Both the position numbers and the translations under genes were made by a program. Below are positions 1-10,092 of a stretch of 64,000 nucleotides of DNA, piece by piece (the stretch's first letter is position 1; every line of letters starts with the position of its first letter). The notes below the pieces were generated by a model. The model saw nothing but the letters and a program-made list of their open reading frames with translations, did no database searches and was not told the DNA's origin. The stretch covers positions 372,001-436,000 of the forward strand of contig CAWCJC010000006.1 in the NCBI GenBank assembly GCA_963795835.1. Direction: 5' to 3'. This stretch comes from JALYXI01 sp963795835. Lineage in GTDB: Bacteria; Acidobacteriota; Terriglobia; Bryobacterales; Bryobacteraceae.

Positions 1-76
1 CAACCGCGGGCTGAAGCGCTTTAATTTCGCGTTCGGTTTTGGTGCCGAAAATTTTGGCAAGGATGGGATCGATCAT
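1..76 (-). CDS. secA: SecA preprotein translocase ATPase, N-terminal fragment
   Basis: The minus strand from the ATG at 76 encodes 25 residues beginning MIDPILAKIFGTKTERE, which is the typical opening of SecA (a short amphipathic helix, then KIFG and a charged stretch). SecA is the ATPase motor that drives unfolded preproteins through SecYEG. The rest lies beyond the left edge, so no Walker motifs can be seen. About 90 bases separate it from the upstream TPR gene on the same strand. The call rests on a short stretch but the pattern is characteristic. Confidence 0.75.
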   Translation of the reverse strand, partial: MIDPILAKIFGTKTEREIKALQPAV

Positions 77-167
77 GACGGATACAGTCCCATTTTAGCG
101 CGGGCACTTTCACTCGGAGCAGTGACCGTCAGGGAACGCCGTAGGGCCGCCATGAACCGCAGTCAAG

Positions 168-533
168 CTATTGCGGAATGGGCCGGCCCATCTGTTTATA
201 GATTCCCTCGATGGTCGCGATGTTCTGCTGCGCCTTCTTGTTGGCCGGATCGTACTTCAGCGTTTCGCGATAGCTGCGAAGAGCCGTAGTGTATCGAATC
301 CGCGGCGGAGCGGAATCGTCGTTCATAAAGGCATCGGCCTTTGCAAGATTTGCCTCGGCCAGCGCTTTCTTCAGATCCGGTGTAGGCTTCGCCTTGTAAC
401 TTCCTTCCAGCTGCGAAATAGCTTCGTCGTATTTCTTCTCGGCGACTTTCTTGTGAGCGGAATCGATTACGGGGTCTGCGGCGAGCAGAGTTGCCGCCAG
501 AATTGCGGGAAAAAGAAGAGCGCGAAACGTCAT
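168..533 (-). CDS. small exported TPR-type protein
   Basis: A 121-residue protein with a Sec-type signal peptide (hydrophobic residues 5-18, likely cleavage near LAAD). The mature part has helix pairs typical of tetratricopeptide repeats: KKVAEKKYDEAISQLE near residue 28 and LRSYRETLKYDPANKKAQQN near residue 86. Such proteins act as periplasmic or secreted scaffolds; the partner is unknown. It starts 9 bases after the alkA stop on the same strand, so the two are probably cotranscribed. No enzymatic motif is visible. Confidence 0.65.
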   Translation of the reverse strand: MTFRALLFPAILAATLLAADPVIDSAHKKVAEKKYDEAISQLEGSYKAKPTPDLKKALAEANLAKADAFMNDDSAPPRIRYTTALRSYRETLKYDPANKKAQQNIATIEGIYKQMGRPIPQ

Positions 534-542
534 TCCTCCATT

Positions 543-1262
543 CTATTGGGAAATCCAAAGATGAATCGCCGCATAGGCCCGGTAGGGTCTCCAGCGTTCG
601 GCTTGATCAAGAAGCTGACGCTCAGTGAGCGTCTTGCCAGGGACGGCTGCCCGGCGCAGAATGAGATCGCCCGCGGGAAAGGCGTCGGGATCCCGCGCGG
701 CGCGCATCGCGATGTATTGCGCTGTCCAGGGACCAATACCGGGGACCGGGAGCAGCTGTTCCGGGCAGTACCTGAAGCCGCTGTTCTGGGCCGCTTGGGC
801 CAGCGCTTTGAGAGTGCGGCAACGGCTGGGAAGAATGCCAAGACCGCTTAAGTCGCACGTGGCAATCGCGGCCGGCTCCCAGGCGGTTCGATCCCGCAAG
901 CGGCCGGCAAGGGTCCGCGCCGCTGCTACGCTCACCTGCTGGCCCAGAATCGCTCGCACTGCGAGCTCAAACGCACACCACGCGCCTGGCAGGAACACGG
1001 GCGATAGATTCAGGTGAGCGGAGATCGAATCACGGTCGGCATCCAAGTCGAACATCGCGCGGAGCCGGGAGCGCACTTCGGGATCATCGGGACCGTCGAC
1101 GAGCAAAGCTTTGCTTCCCTCGTGCGTGGTGACCACCGTCGAACCCCTGCGATAGTGCGTTTCGGAGATGCTCTCCACCCCCGGCAGCTCGCGTTGGCGG
1201 AAGAACTTGAGCATCGCGGCCCAGGGAATCGGTGACCGGCTGGTGAGCGTATAGCGCGGCAA
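543..1262 (-). CDS. alkA: DNA-3-methyladenine glycosylase II (AlkA family)
   Basis: A 239-residue HhH-GPD DNA glycosylase that removes alkylated purines in base excision repair. The N-terminal region (PIPWAAMLKFF...LPGVES, residues 11-32) matches the AlkA N-terminal domain. The core contains AVRAILGQQVS (101-111), the helix-hairpin-helix LLPVPGIGPWTAQYIAMR (170-187) and the segment DAFPAGDLIL, whose Asp (D199) is the expected catalytic residue. It lacks the Ada methyltransferase part found in some fused homologues. It is divergent from the nei-type glycosylase at 1301, with only 38 bases between starts, so two base-excision repair genes share one promoter region. Confidence 0.88.
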   Translation of the reverse strand: MPRYTLTSRSPIPWAAMLKFFRQRELPGVESISETHYRRGSTVVTTHEGSKALLVDGPDDPEVRSRLRAMFDLDADRDSISAHLNLSPVFLPGAWCAFELAVRAILGQQVSVAAARTLAGRLRDRTAWEPAAIATCDLSGLGILPSRCRTLKALAQAAQNSGFRYCPEQLLPVPGIGPWTAQYIAMRAARDPDAFPAGDLILRRAAVPGKTLTERQLLDQAERWRPYRAYAAIHLWISQ

Positions 1263-1300
1263 GCTGCATTATCCGTTATGAAATCCGCTATCAATGAGAC

Positions 1301-2113
1301 ATGCCCGAAGGAAATGAGCTACACCGCCATGCCAATCTGCAAAGCGAGATGTTCGCCGGACGAGTTGTCTCCGTAGATGCACCCAATGGCAGGTTTTCCG
1401 AGGGAGCGGCGCGGTTGAACCGGCGCAAGCTGCGCTCGGTTGAAGCTTACGGCAAACATCTGTTCTACGACTTCGGACCGGAACGCCAGCTTCATGTACA
1501 TCTTGGCCTGTACGGCAAATACAAATCGGGCGAGATGCCTTACCCCGAACCCAAGGGCGCTCTCCGGATGCGGATCTCTTCGCGCGCGAACTGGCTCGAA
1601 CTTCGCGGCCCCACCGCATGCGACGTCCTTTCCGCCGAGGACCGCGTAAAGCTACTGGCGCGTATTGGTCCCGATCCGTTGCGCGAAGACGCCAAGCCGG
1701 CCGTAGCGGTCGCTCGGATTCGCAAATCGAGGGCTCCGCTCGGAGCCTTGCTGATGGATCAGTCCGTAATCTCGGGTATTGGCAATATCTATCGTGCGGA
1801 GTTGTTGTATCGCGCCAAAATTCATCCGCTCACGCGCGGGAACACGGTCCCGACGCGCGCGCTCAACAAACTCTGGGCCGATGCAAAGCTTCTGATGGCG
1901 GAGGGCATGGTGGATCGAAGAATCGTAACCACGCGGCCCGCTGACCGGCCACACCCGAAAGGCAAGCCGCGGCGCTTTGAAACCCATTACGTCTATCGCC
2001 GCAAAGGGCTCCCCTGCTTCGTTTGCCGCGCTGAAGTACTGATGGAGCCGTTTGGAGGGCGAAAGCTGTACTGGTGCCCCGGTTGCCAACCACTACCTAT
2101 TCCACGGGAATGA
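1301..2113 (+). CDS. nei: Fpg/Nei-family DNA glycosylase/AP lyase (Nei-like)
   Basis: A 270-residue protein beginning MPEGNELHR. Pro2 is the Schiff-base nucleophile and Glu3 the general acid of the Fpg/Nei family. NELHR in place of the Fpg PEVE-type start favours the endonuclease VIII branch, which excises oxidised pyrimidines. The H2TH region includes MDQSVISGIGNIYRAELLY near residue 151, and the C-terminus has a four-Cys zinc finger (CFVC...WCPGC). It reads divergently from alkA. Its 3' end overlaps the convergent gene ending at 2097 by 17 bases. Fpg versus Nei substrate preference cannot be settled from sequence alone. Confidence 0.85.
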   Translation: MPEGNELHRHANLQSEMFAGRVVSVDAPNGRFSEGAARLNRRKLRSVEAYGKHLFYDFGPERQLHVHLGLYGKYKSGEMPYPEPKGALRMRISSRANWLELRGPTACDVLSAEDRVKLLARIGPDPLREDAKPAVAVARIRKSRAPLGALLMDQSVISGIGNIYRAELLYRAKIHPLTRGNTVPTRALNKLWADAKLLMAEGMVDRRIVTTRPADRPHPKGKPRRFETHYVYRRKGLPCFVCRAEVLMEPFGGRKLYWCPGCQPLPIPRE

Positions 2114-2414
2114 TCAAATCGATACGGGGATGGCGGTTTTCATTGAACTTCGAAAGCGTGACAGGTTTCGACCACCAACGTTTATAGTGCGCCTTCAGCA
2201 CAAAATCGACATCCGGATTAAGCTGGTTGAAACTATAGCCGCCATCTTCCCGCGTGATATAACTCTGCACGTTCAGGTTCACCGTGTTTTCGCATTGCAC
2301 AACGGTTCCCGGCAACGAATTTCCGGCGGCGTCGAGCACCGTTCCTGAAACCGAACGGGCCCTTTGTGCCAGGCATACGCCCGTGAGCAGCAGGATAAGG
2401 GAGAGCCGCTTCAT
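2097..2414 (-). CDS. small secreted carboxypeptidase-regulatory-like domain protein
   Basis: About 105 residues if translation starts at the ATG at 2414, which places a Sec signal peptide (MKRLSLILLLTGVCLAQ) at the N-terminus; the frame stays open further upstream but without a signal. The mature part is one Ig-like CarboxypepD_reg/Cna-B type fold: VSGTVLDAAGNSLPG, then REDGGYSFNQL. These domains usually precede TonB receptors or occur as stand-alone exported proteins in Acidobacteriota. It is divergent from gap (42 bases between starts). Function unknown. Confidence 0.6.
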   Translation of the reverse strand: MKRLSLILLLTGVCLAQRARSVSGTVLDAAGNSLPGTVVQCENTVNLNVQSYITREDGGYSFNQLNPDVDFVLKAHYKRWWSKPVTLSKFNENRHPRIDLIIPVE

Positions 2415-2456
2415 TCCTAGATTCTCGCACTGCCTTGCTATCCTGAGAAAGCAAAC

Positions 2457-3461
2457 ATGCCAGTTAAAGTAGCTATCAATGGTTTCGGCCGCATCGGCCG
2501 CAATGTGGTCCGCGCGGGCCTTCACAACAAGGATATTGAGTTCGTCGCTGTCAACGATTTAACGGACACCAAGACTCTCGCGCACCTGACGAAGTACGAC
2601 TCCATCATGGGGGGCTTGAAAGAAGACGTTCACGCCGAAAACGACAGCATCACTGTAGGGCCTCGCAAGATCAAAGTTTTCGCCATCAAAGACCCTGCGG
2701 AGATCGATTGGCCCAGCGTTGGCGCCGACATTGTGATCGAATCGACCGGACGATTTACGGATGCTTCCGACGCGAAGAAGCATTTGCGGGGCTCGGTGAA
2801 GAAAGTAATTATCTCCGCGCCGGCGAAGAATGAAGACATCACGATTGTCTTGGGCGTAAACGATAACAAATACGACGCTGCCAAGCACCACATTATTTCA
2901 AACGCCAGTTGCACGACGAATTGCTTGGCCCCGGTTGTCAAGGTTTTGCATGAGAAGTTCGGGATCCTGAAGGGCAACATGACTACCGTTCATTCCTATA
3001 CGAACGATCAGCCCACGCTCGATTTCCCGCACAAAGATTTGCGGCGTGCCCGCGCGGCGGCAATCAACATGATTCCGACGACCACCGGCGCCGCGGTCGC
3101 AATTGGATTGGTTATGCCGGAGCTGAAAGGTAAGCTCGACGGTTATTCCTTGCGCGTACCTACTCCTGATGTCTCCGTAGTGGACTTAGTCGTTGTTACC
3201 GGTCGCAACACCACAGCCCAAGAAATTAATGAGGTGCTGAAAGCCGCTTCCGAAGGCGAGTTGAAAGGAATTCTAAGCTACACTGCGGACCCCGTCGTTT
3301 CGAGCGATATGTTGGGAAATCCGCATAGCTCGATTGTCGATAGCGACTTGACTAAGGTAATGGATGGAAACTTAGCTCACGTTGTTTCTTGGTACGACAA
3401 TGAGTGGGGTTACTCGAACCGCGTCGTGGATCTTTGCACTTTCTTGGCAAAAACGTTATAG
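2457..3461 (+). CDS. gap: glyceraldehyde-3-phosphate dehydrogenase, type I
   Basis: A full-length 334-residue GAPDH, which oxidises glyceraldehyde-3-phosphate to 1,3-bisphosphoglycerate in glycolysis. The N-terminal Rossmann motif is INGFGRIGRN (residues 7-16). The catalytic signature is ASCTTNCLAP with nucleophile C152, and the base is H179 in MTTVHSYT. The C-terminal SWYDNEWGYSNRV is intact. No pgk or tpi lies next to it, so it stands alone here. The ATG at 2457 gives the standard start with no extension. Confidence 0.97.
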   Translation: MPVKVAINGFGRIGRNVVRAGLHNKDIEFVAVNDLTDTKTLAHLTKYDSIMGGLKEDVHAENDSITVGPRKIKVFAIKDPAEIDWPSVGADIVIESTGRFTDASDAKKHLRGSVKKVIISAPAKNEDITIVLGVNDNKYDAAKHHIISNASCTTNCLAPVVKVLHEKFGILKGNMTTVHSYTNDQPTLDFPHKDLRRARAAAINMIPTTTGAAVAIGLVMPELKGKLDGYSLRVPTPDVSVVDLVVVTGRNTTAQEINEVLKAASEGELKGILSYTADPVVSSDMLGNPHSSIVDSDLTKVMDGNLAHVVSWYDNEWGYSNRVVDLCTFLAKTL

Positions 3462-3488
3462 CAAACACGAGCACCCTGAGCAGTCCAA

Positions 3489-3500
3489 GTTGTTAACAAC
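3489..3500. promoter_or_regulatory. 12-bp perfect palindrome upstream of the receptor operon
   Basis: GTTGTTAACAAC is a perfect palindrome 58 bases before the ATG at 3559, in the intergenic space after gap. It could be an operator for the secreted protein/TonB-receptor/VWA genes downstream. No second copy was noticed and no regulator gene is adjacent, so the assignment is weak. Confidence 0.25.
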
Positions 3501-3558
3501 AGGTTAAAACCGCCCGGGGACGGGTAACGTTTGGGTCTATGCGATAGTCTTGTTGACT

Positions 3559-3936
3559 ATGAAGACTCGAATTTTGTCCGTCCTTGCACTCCTGTCCGTT
3601 TCCGTTTTCACCCTCGCCGCTGCTGACGCCACTGGAAAGTGGACCGCCGAAATGCCCGGGCGCAACGGCGGCGCGCCAACAACCAACACCTTTGACCTGA
3701 AGGCCAGCGGTTCTACCTTAACCGGCACCATGTCCACGCCTCGTGGTGAACAGGCCATTACCGATGGCAAGATTGACGGTGACAACATCTCCTTCACCGT
3801 AATCATGAAAATGGGCGACAACGAACGCAAGCTTCTGTTTAACGGAACGTTGTCAGGCGACTCCATCAAGTTCACGCGCTCCATGGAAGGCATGGACCGC
3901 AAGCAGGAGTTCACGGCCAAGCGCACCACCACGTAA
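3559..3936 (+). CDS. small secreted beta-rich protein, function unknown
   Basis: A 125-residue protein from the ATG at 3559 (a TTG nine bases upstream is possible but adds nothing). It has a clear Sec signal peptide: MKTR, then a hydrophobic run ending LAAADA. The mature part carries short strand-turn units (GKWTAEMPGRNG, TFDLKASGSTLTGT, ITDGKIDGDNISFT, LLFNGTLSGDSIKF), giving a small beta-barrel or lipocalin-like pattern seen in acidobacterial hypothetical proteins. It ends 24 bases before the TonB receptor start and is probably cotranscribed. No catalytic motif is visible. Confidence 0.6.
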   Translation: MKTRILSVLALLSVSVFTLAAADATGKWTAEMPGRNGGAPTTNTFDLKASGSTLTGTMSTPRGEQAITDGKIDGDNISFTVIMKMGDNERKLLFNGTLSGDSIKFTRSMEGMDRKQEFTAKRTTT

Positions 3937-3960
3937 TTGGGTTCGTTTCGCAATTTTGGA

Positions 3961-6900
3961 ATGTTAAAGGCCGGTCTGTTTTTCCTGGCGGGAGCTTCAC
4001 TCGCTCTCGCCCAAGATGGCGTGGTGCGCTCAGGCGGCCAGCCGATTCCGGGCGTTACCGTTACAGCAACTGCCGGAACACAGAAATTCGGTGCTCTTAC
4101 CGATGAGAACGGCCAATATCATTTCAAAGTGCTGCCTCCTGGCGAATGGACCATCTCGCTTGAAAGCTTTGGGTTCCTTCCGCAGAAAAAGGTTGTGACG
4201 ATTGCGGCAGTTCCGGCTTCCGAAACTTGGACATTGGAGCTGAAGCCGAAGTCGGCAGCGCCGCAGCCAGGCTTTGCGGCCAGGCGGCCCGCCGCCGGTT
4301 TCCAGAGTGTGACTGTAAACCAAAGTGCGGCTGAGGCCCAAATTGCGGCCGCACCTGAGCCCGTCGCCACGCCGGAAAGCGCCACCACAAGCGAAGCTTT
4401 CGTCGTGAGCGGAACCCTCACTCAGGGACTTTCACAAGCACGGCCCGAAGACACTTTTGCCGGTGGTCCCCAAGCTAATGGAGCGCCGAATCCGTTCAGC
4501 CAGGGCGGTCCGAACCCGCAAAACGGACCCGGTGGATTTTCCGGGCGCGGCGGGCCTGGTGGTGGCGGGGGAGGCTTCGGCGGAGGCGGTTTCGGCGGCG
4601 GACCCGGAGGTGGACGGGGGGGAGCTGGAGGGAATCGCGGACCGCGGGGCCCCACTTCGCAAAGGGGTTTTGGGAATCCGAGTTTCGGGAACCGCGCCAA
4701 CCGTAGCAGGCGCGATCAGATCCGGGGCCAAGCTTCGCTCAGCGTTGGAAATTCCGCCTTTAACGCCCGGCAATATTCGCTCACCGGGCAGGATTTCGTG
4801 AAGCCATCTTATGGATCCGCTCGCTATGGGCTCTCTCTGGGCGGCGCTTTGAATATCCCTCACCTGATTCACAGCCCGCAAACATTCTTCTTCGTCAACT
4901 ATAACGGCACGCGCAGCCGCACACCTTATGACGCATTTGCTACTGTTCCTACCGATCTGGAACGGGCCGGCGATTTTTCTCAATCGACAATAAACAACAA
5001 GCCGGTCACGATTTACGATCTCAACACTAAAGGCCCCTTTACAAACAACACGATTCCGGCGTCTCGATTGGATCCGACCGCGCTGAAGCTTCTCTCATTC
5101 ATTCCGCGAGCGAATCAACCGGGCGCGGTTCAGAATTATCAGATTGTAAGATCCGTTCCGAACAACTCGGATAACCTCAATGTCCGGTTCAATCGGCCTG
5201 TCACCAAGCGCGACCAGCTCACTCTGAACACCAACTATCAGCATCGCGATTCCAGACCCTCGCAGCTCTTCGGCTTCATCGACGACACCTCTGGCTTCGG
5301 TTTGTCCTCGAGCCTTGGCTGGACCCACACGTTCAGCGCGCGGATGTTGAACAGCGCCACGCTCAACTACAGCTTCAACCGAAGTCAGGCTCTTGCGTTT
5401 TTCTCTTACGGAGCGGACGTCGCGGCCGCCGTGGGGATCGCCGGTACTTCGCGAGACCCCATTAACTTTGGCCCTCCCAATCTCTCATTCACGAATTTTG
5501 GGGGCTTGAACGATGCAAGTCCGAATCTGACACGCACACAAACAGTCGGCTTTACAGATGGGCTGACGCTCGTCCGGGCCAAACACACCTTCGTGATGGG
5601 CGGCGAGTTCAGGCGGCAGCAGTTTAATATCCTTACGGATTCAAATGGCCGGGGCTCCTATTCGTTTTCGGGATTGCTGACGAGCAGCTTCGATTTGCAG
5701 GGCCAGCCGGTGCCGAATACAGGATACGATTTCGCGGACTATCTGCTGGGCTCGCCGCAATCGAGTTCAGTCCGCTTTGGAACCAATTCGAATTACTTTC
5801 GCGGTTCCGTCTATAACGCCTATATTACGGATGATTGGAAAGTCCGTCCGAACCTGACCCTGAACCTCGGTCTACGGTATGAGTATTTCACCCCGTTCCA
5901 CGAGAAATATGGACACATTGCAAACTTAGACATCGCGCCTGGTTTCACTGCCGTTGCCGTAGTCACGCCCGGCAGCGTCGGGCCTTACACCGGTAAGTTT
6001 CCCGATGGTTTGATCAACCCGGAAAAGAATAACTTTTCTCCTCGCACTGCTCTCGCGTGGCGTCCGTGGGCAAAACGGCAAACTCTCATTCGAACGGGAT
6101 ATAGCATTTTCTACAACGGGAATATTTATACTCAGTTCACCAATCGCCTTGGCGTCGCAGCCACCTTTTGCAAAATCGGCTAGTTTGACCACCAGCCTCG
6201 CGCAGCCGTTGACCATTGAAAATGGATTCGCTCTCCGGCCCGCTGGAATCGATCACGAACAACTACGCAATCGATCGGAATTACAAGCTGGGCTACTTGC
6301 AAACCTGGAACTGGTCGATTCAGCAGAGCTTGAAATACAACCTGGTATTGGAACTCGGCTACCAGGGGTCCAAGGGAACGCGGCTCGATATCCAACGGCT
6401 GCCGAACCGCTCTGCTGCGGGCTCGCCGCTCACCAGCGAACAGCGGCGGCAAATTGGTAACGCCGTCGGTTTCACTTACGACACTTCGGACGGAAACTCT
6501 GTTTACCATGCGCTACAGGTTCGCTTCACCAGGCGCTTCTCGCGTGGCCTCTCCGCCAATGCTCTTTATACCTTCTCGAAATCCATCGACGATGCCTCAA
6601 CCATCGGGGGCGGAGGCGCCGTTGTCGCTCAGAACGATCAAAACATTAGCGCTGAACGGGGACTTTCCAGTTTCGACCAGCGGCACGTCTTAAATCTGAA
6701 CTTCATTTACAGTTCGCCCTTCGGAGAAAACGGGGTCATCAAGATGAGCGGCTGGCGCGAGAAGGCTCTAAAAGACTGGCAATTAACCGGGAGCATTAGT
6801 GCAGCCAGCGGCGTGCCATTTACGGCGCGTGTCCTGGGTAACTTGGCCAATATCGGCGGTACAGGCGCGGTGGGCAGCGGCCGCGCTCAAGCTACGGGAT

Positions 6901-7212
6901 TGCCGGTCACGTCGGACGTCAGGGTTGTTTAATCTGGCGGCTTTTACCATTCCGGCGTCAGGTACGTATGGAAATGCCGGTCGGAACACCATCATCGGCC
7001 CGTCGCGGCTCACCATGAACCTGGGTTTTGGAAGATCGTTCCGCGTCCACGACGATCGTAAGCGGCTGGAGATTCGGGTGGAAAGCAACAACTTAACCAA
7101 CGCGCCCAACATCACTAGCTTTAATACCGTGGTGAATGCTTCGAACTACGGTTTGCCCCTGGCCGTAAATGGGATGAGAACGGTAAGTGCCACAGCGCGG
7201 CTGCGCTTCTGA
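3961..7212 (+). CDS. TonB-dependent receptor, Oar-like, with Gly-rich linker (three frameshifts)
   Basis: An outer-membrane TonB-dependent transporter-like protein, about 1082 residues after repair. Signal peptide MLKAGLFFLAGASLALAQ is followed by a carboxypeptidase-regulatory-like domain (about residues 20-105), a low-complexity Gly-rich linker (about 200-240, bases near 4540-4650) and a beta-barrel region starting near GNSAFNARQYSLTG. The C-terminus is TARLRF, with the aromatic last residue expected of outer-membrane barrels. The reading frame shifts near 6152, 6234 and 6928; each is cured by removing one base (for example the last gives SDVRLFNLAAFTIP). The substrate is unknown. The ATG at 3961 was chosen over an upstream TTG because it starts directly at the signal peptide. 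The VWA gene follows 3 bases later. Confidence 0.82.
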
Positions 7213-7215
7213 CCT

Positions 7216-9249
7216 ATGTATAAACTGCTTCCGCTCTTCTTTTTGCTCTTTCAGGACGCGACCTTCAAATCGACCAGTAACCTGGTGATTTTTGATGTTA
7301 CCGTCCGGGACAAGTCGGGAAAAGAGATTACCAATCTCGAGAAGAACGACTTCGTCCTGATTGAAGATGGCAAGGAGCAGCCGATCTCGATCTTCGAACT
7401 GCAACGCCTTGGCTCGCAGGCGCAACCAGTCACTGCCGCGCACCGTGCCGGCGAGAGTGGCAGCCGCGGCGGGCCGTCAACAGGTGATCACCACAACGCC
7501 CGGCAGGGTGCAATATCAAGACCGGCGGCTGATGGTCATGCTTTTCGACTTCAGCTCCATGAAGGCCGCGGAACAGATCCGCGCGCAAGCCTCCGCCCTG
7601 GAGTTCGTTTCGAAAAAAATGAGCCCGTCTGACCTTGTATCGGTAATGCTGTTCACTTCCTCGCTGCAGGTGGCGCAGGACTTTACCGACGATCGGGACC
7701 GTTTGCAGGAGGTTCTAAAAGGTCTGCCTATCGGTCGCGCAGCGGACCAGGCTGTTGAGGGAAGCGCCGGCGACGACAACGCGGGTGAGGACAACGGCGC
7801 GGCTTTCAACGCCGACGAAACGGAATTTAACATCTTCAACACGGACCAAAAACTGGCGGCGCTCGAATCAGCGGCTAAAATGCTGGCCGCGCTGCCGGAG
7901 AAAAAGGCGCTCCTTTACTTTTCAAGCGGGGTCAGCAAATCCGGTGTCGAGAACCAATCCCAGTTGCGCAGCACAATCAACGCCGCAGTCCGTGCCAACG
8001 TTTCTTTCTACCCGATCGATTCCCGCGGCTTAACAGCTCTGCCCCCGGGCGGCGACGCGTCGAGCGCAATGACGCCGTGGAACCAGTATGTTCACAGGTT
8101 CTGCGCAATCCAGCCAGAAGACGAAATTCAACGATCAACAAGAGACGCTTGTCTCGTTGGCTGCGGACACGGGTGGTAAGGCGTTTCTCGACAACAATGA
8201 TCTGGCGCTCGGAATTACTCAGGCGCAGAACGACGTGAAGAGCTATTACATTGTTGGTTTCTACTCCAGCAATGGAAAGCAGGACGGGAAGTTCCGCCGG
8301 GTTCAGATCAAGCTCAAAAATAACCTGAACGCCAAACTCGATTACCGGTCTGGGTATTTCGGTCCGAAGACTTTCGCAAAATTCACCGCGGGGGACCGCG
8401 AAACGCAGCTCGAAGAAGCCTTGATGCTGGGCGATCCCGTAACGGATCTCCCCGTCGCAGTCGAAACGGATTACTTCCGGTTGGGCCGCAACAGCTACTT
8501 CGTGCCGGTGGCGCTCAAGATTCCGGGATCATCTGTATCGTTGGGCAAGAAAGAGACCGACTTCGACTTCATCGGTCAGGTCCGCGATGCCAAGGGTAAG
8601 TTGACGGCCAGCGTTCGCGATGAAATCAAAGTGAAATTAGGCGAGGCGAGCGCCGAAGAAGTCGCGAAGCGAGCGATTGCTTACGACACCGGCTTTACGC
8701 TTGCCCCCGGCACTTACCGTTTGAAGATGCTGGTGCGCGAAAACCAGAGCGGCAAGATGGGAACGTACGAAGCGCCCTTCATAGTGCCGGATCTCACGTC
8801 ACAGAGCGGCCGGATTGAAAGTGAGTTCTGTGGTTTACAGTTCGCAGCGCCAGCCGATTGCGCAGCAAGTCGGAAATGCCGGAACGAAAAAGAAAGATAT
8901 GGAGGCCGACCCCCTGATTCAGGACGGTCAGAAGCTGGTCCCAAGTATCACGCGTGTTTACCGCAAAGACCAAAACCTCTATGTCTACATGGAAGTCTAC
9001 GATCCGGCTTCTTCGCCAACGCCAAGTGTCTCGGCCGTGCTCACCTTTTACCGGGGGAGCGTCAAGGCGTTCGAGACATCGCCTGTTCTGGTAAACCAGT
9101 TAGCCGCGAAACGGAATGCCGCTCTCCCCGTACAGTTCCAGGTTCCGCTCGCCAAGCTTCTCGCCGGGCGCTACACATGCCAGGTGAACCTGATCGACGA
9201 GCAGGCAAAGCGGTTCGCGTTTCCCCGTTCGGAAATCGTTGTGCGCTGA
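7216..9249 (+). CDS. secreted VWFA-related acidobacterial protein (three frameshifts)
   Basis: About 676 residues after repair. A short signal peptide (MYKLLPLFFLLFQ) precedes the signature NLVIFDVTVRDKSGKEI and NDFVLIEDGKEQPI, typical of the VWFA-related acidobacterial domain family (TIGR03436 type). The VWA fold follows: MVMLFDFSSM, a MIDAS-like D-x-S-x-M, and later ALLYFSSG. A C-terminal region has beta-sandwich character. Such proteins bind ligands through a metal site and are exported. Frame changes occur near 7411, 8085 and 8815, each fixed by deleting one base. The gene starts right after the TonB receptor stop, suggesting one operon. Partner and ligand are unknown. Confidence 0.78.
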
Positions 9250-9288
9250 AAGTTCTTTCGTGAATCGAACCCACGCCTACAATGAAGA

Positions 9289-10092
9289 GTGATAGAAACG
9301 ATGCACCCAGGCGCCAGTGCCCGGAACGCCCGCGTGGCTTTGTTTGACTTCGACGGCACGATCTCAGTAATTCGAGCCGGGTGGATGGAAGTAATGATCC
9401 CGATGATGGTGGAATTGCTTCAGGAAACCGGATCGGATGAAACCGAAGCGCAACTCCGAGAGATCGTGGAAGAGTTTGTGGGTCGTTTGACCGGCAAACA
9501 GACCATGTATCAAATGATCGAACTTGCCGAGAATATCGAGCGCCGCGGAGGTAAGGCCGAAGATCCGCTGGTGTACAAGAACATGTACCTGGACCGGCTC
9601 CACGCCAAGATCGAGACTCGCTTGGCGGACCTGCGAAGCGGCAATGCGGACCCGCAGCAGTACATGGTGCCTGGAACATTGGCCTTGCTTGAGGAGCTGA
9701 AATCCCGCGGATTGAAGATGTATCTGGCAAGCGGAACTGATCACCAGTACATGCACGAAGAGGCACGCTTGTTGGGAGTAATCCCGTATTTCAACGGCGG
9801 TGTGTTTGGTGCTCTGGACGATTACAAGAGCTTCTCGAAAAAGATCCTGATTCAACGGGTAATTGCGTCTTCGGAGTTTCGCGGGGATGAGTTCCTAGGC
9901 TTCGGCGATGGCTATGTCGAGATTGAAAATGTCCGCGAAGTAGGTGGCATTACCGTAGGCGTCGCTTCGGATGAGCCGGAGTGCCTCAAAGTCGATGAAT
10001 GGAAGCGCCAGCGCCTGATTGGCGTCGGCGCTGACTATATCGTTCCAAACTATTCCGATCTAAGTGAGTTGACGGTCGCGCTGTTTCAATGA
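9289..10092 (+). CDS. HAD-family phosphatase
   Basis: 267 residues of the haloacid dehalogenase superfamily. Motif I is FDFDGTIS (near residue 20, nucleophile Asp), motif II is LASGTDH, a Lys sits in the DDYKSFSKK segment, and motif III/IV is GFGDGYVEIENV. The size and cap suggest a small-molecule sugar phosphatase of the phosphoglycolate phosphatase type. The start is either GTG 9289 or ATG 9301; the frame is clear. Its stop overlaps the ROK kinase ATG (ATGA at 10089), so the two are translationally coupled. Exact substrate unknown; context points to a sugar phosphate. Confidence 0.75.
   Translation: MIETMHPGASARNARVALFDFDGTISVIRAGWMEVMIPMMVELLQETGSDETEAQLREIVEEFVGRLTGKQTMYQMIELAENIERRGGKAEDPLVYKNMYLDRLHAKIETRLADLRSGNADPQQYMVPGTLALLEELKSRGLKMYLASGTDHQYMHEEARLLGVIPYFNGGVFGALDDYKSFSKKILIQRVIASSEFRGDEFLGFGDGYVEIENVREVGGITVGVASDEPECLKVDEWKRQRLIGVGADYIVPNYSDLSELTVALFQ

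Noticed and set aside
4422..4700. A Pro-rich protein on the minus strand opposite the Gly-rich linker
   Set aside because: It is the mirror of GGN codons on the plus strand; it has no start context, homology or structure.
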